A DNA stretch of 5,589 nt, from NCBI GenBank assembly GCA_024277515.1, contig JAJRVB010000012.1, positions 1-5,589 of the forward strand, written 5' to 3'. The notes under the pieces are model-generated. The model worked only from the letters and a program-made list of their open reading frames with translations, did no database searches and had not been told where the DNA came from. How positions within the stretch are numbered: position 1 is the first letter of the stretch; every line of letters begins with the position of its first letter. Position numbers and translations under genes: made by a program. The DNA is from Nitrospirota bacterium. Its GTDB lineage: Bacteria; Nitrospirota; Thermodesulfovibrionia; UBA6902. Below, piece by piece: positions 4,995 to 5,589 of the stretch.

Positions 4995-5589
4995 ATGATA
5001 TGGAACAAAGAACTCGAAAAGCTTCCGCGTAAAGACCTGGAGGCCCTCCAGCTGAAGAGGTTGAAATCCACCCTTGACAGAATATATACGGCAGTGCCGT
5101 ACTGCCGCAGAAAAATAGATGATGCCGGCATCAACCCATCCGATATTAACACCCTCTCTGATCTGAGTAAACTCCCGTTCACCACCAAGGAGGACCTGAG
5201 ACTCAATTATCCGTTTGGACTGTTTACCGTCCCGCTTGAAGAAGTTGTGAGGGTCCATGCGTCCTCCGGCACCACCGGCAAGCCTACGGTCGTCGGGTAT
5301 ACAAAAAACGACATTGACACATGGGCCGAGCTGATGGCCCGTTCCCTGGCATGTGCCGGGGCGACAAAAAGAGACATGGTACATAATGCCTATGGATACG
5401 GCCTCTTTACCGGCGGACTCGGGGCGCATTACGGGGCTGAAAAACTGGGCGCTACCGTTATTCCGGTTTCCGGAGGAAATACTAAGAGGCAGATCATGCT
5501 CATGCAGGATTTCGGTTCAACAGTGCTCCTCTGTACACCTTCATACGCACTGAACCTTGCGGAGGTCATGACAGAAATGGGAGTGGACC
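4995..5589 (+). CDS. Phenylacetate-CoA ligase-like AMP-forming enzyme (3' end outside window)
   Basis: The first 198 residues of an AMP-forming arylacetate-CoA ligase of the PaaK type are visible; the family is about 430 residues, so a bit under half is shown. Such enzymes use ATP and CoA to make arylacetyl-CoA, AMP and pyrophosphate. The family-typical opening runs through the RLKSTLDRIYTAVPYCR segment (22-38), LSKLPFTTKEDLR (57-69) and YPFGLF (72-77). The ATP/phosphate-binding loop is ASSGTTGKPTVVGYT (89-103). AYGYGLFTGGLGAHYGAEKLG (132-152, written here in part as YGLFTGGLG) and TVIPVSGGNTKRQ (154-166) also match PaaK. The frame has no stop and the start is set by AGGAGG 8 nt upstream. It lies 23 bp after iorB and is almost surely in the same transcript. 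This grouping is common in anaerobes and suggests that the enzyme handles the arylacetyl-CoA made or used by IorAB. It might be the housekeeping PaaK or a paralogue specific for indoleacetate; the acyl-binding residues are mostly beyond the window. Confidence 0.93.
   Translation, partial: MIWNKELEKLPRKDLEALQLKRLKSTLDRIYTAVPYCRRKIDDAGINPSDINTLSDLSKLPFTTKEDLRLNYPFGLFTVPLEEVVRVHASSGTTGKPTVVGYTKNDIDTWAELMARSLACAGATKRDMVHNAYGYGLFTGGLGAHYGAEKLGATVIPVSGGNTKRQIMLMQDFGSTVLLCTPSYALNLAEVMTEMGVD

Larger units (their letters stand above)
2577..5589 (+). other. Predicted operon iorA-iorB-arylacetate-CoA ligase
   Basis: Three genes run in one direction with an 8-bp overlap and then a 23-bp gap, and no terminator between them. 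The products act on the same intermediate: IorAB links arylpyruvate to arylacetyl-CoA and the ligase links arylacetyl-CoA to the free acid. The cluster continues past the right edge, so further members are unknown. Confidence 0.85.

Noticed and set aside
4764..5429. A 221-codon open frame on the minus strand opposite the end of iorB and the start of the ligase
   Set aside because: It lies entirely against two well-recognised genes, shows no family motif and has a composition typical of an antisense shadow.

Overview
The window is a protein-dense bacterial chromosomal segment in which every gene lies on the + strand. It holds the 3' end of a glycogen/starch-synthase-type glycosyltransferase (2-661), a TetR-family regulator (836-1507), an amidohydrolase-2-type metal-dependent hydrolase (1703-2500), the two subunits of indolepyruvate:ferredoxin oxidoreductase, iorA (2577-4388) and iorB (4381-4971), and the first 198 codons of a phenylacetate-CoA ligase-like gene (from 4995, cut by the window end). 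No RNA gene, CRISPR array, insertion sequence or phage gene is visible.

Organism: an oxygen-sensitive 2-oxoacid:ferredoxin oxidoreductase with an attached 2[4Fe-4S] ferredoxin domain points to an anaerobe. Sigma70-like promoters, AGGAGG-type ribosome binding sites and a TetR regulator point to a bacterium rather than an archaeon. Intermediate base composition and the style of the intergenic repeat at 1603-1676 remind me of Desulfobacterota or Nitrospirota, but this is an impression, not a demonstrated assignment.

Layout: the glycosyltransferase end is separated from the regulator by about 175 bp that hold a weak terminator candidate and a good sigma70 promoter. The 195 bp between the regulator and the hydrolase carry a promoter candidate and a degenerate inverted repeat with a 10-bp internal period. 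The hydrolase stop codon sits inside a perfect 8-bp hairpin. After 76 bp comes the iorA-iorB-ligase cluster, whose first two genes overlap by 8 bp and whose third follows after 23 bp, as expected of one transcript.

Working model: IorAB oxidises arylpyruvates (from transamination of Trp, Phe or Tyr) to arylacetyl-CoA, CO2 and reduced ferredoxin. The AMP-forming ligase interconverts arylacetyl-CoA and the free arylacetate. The same pair can run in reverse, activating environmental arylacetates and reductively carboxylating them to amino acid precursors. Whether the TetR regulator and the hydrolase belong to this pathway is only suggested by adjacency. I see no strong evidence for a wholly new system. 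The points most worth a second look are the repeat in the hydrolase leader, the inverted repeat around the tetR promoter, the stop-codon hairpin and an in-frame 15-bp duplication in iorA.
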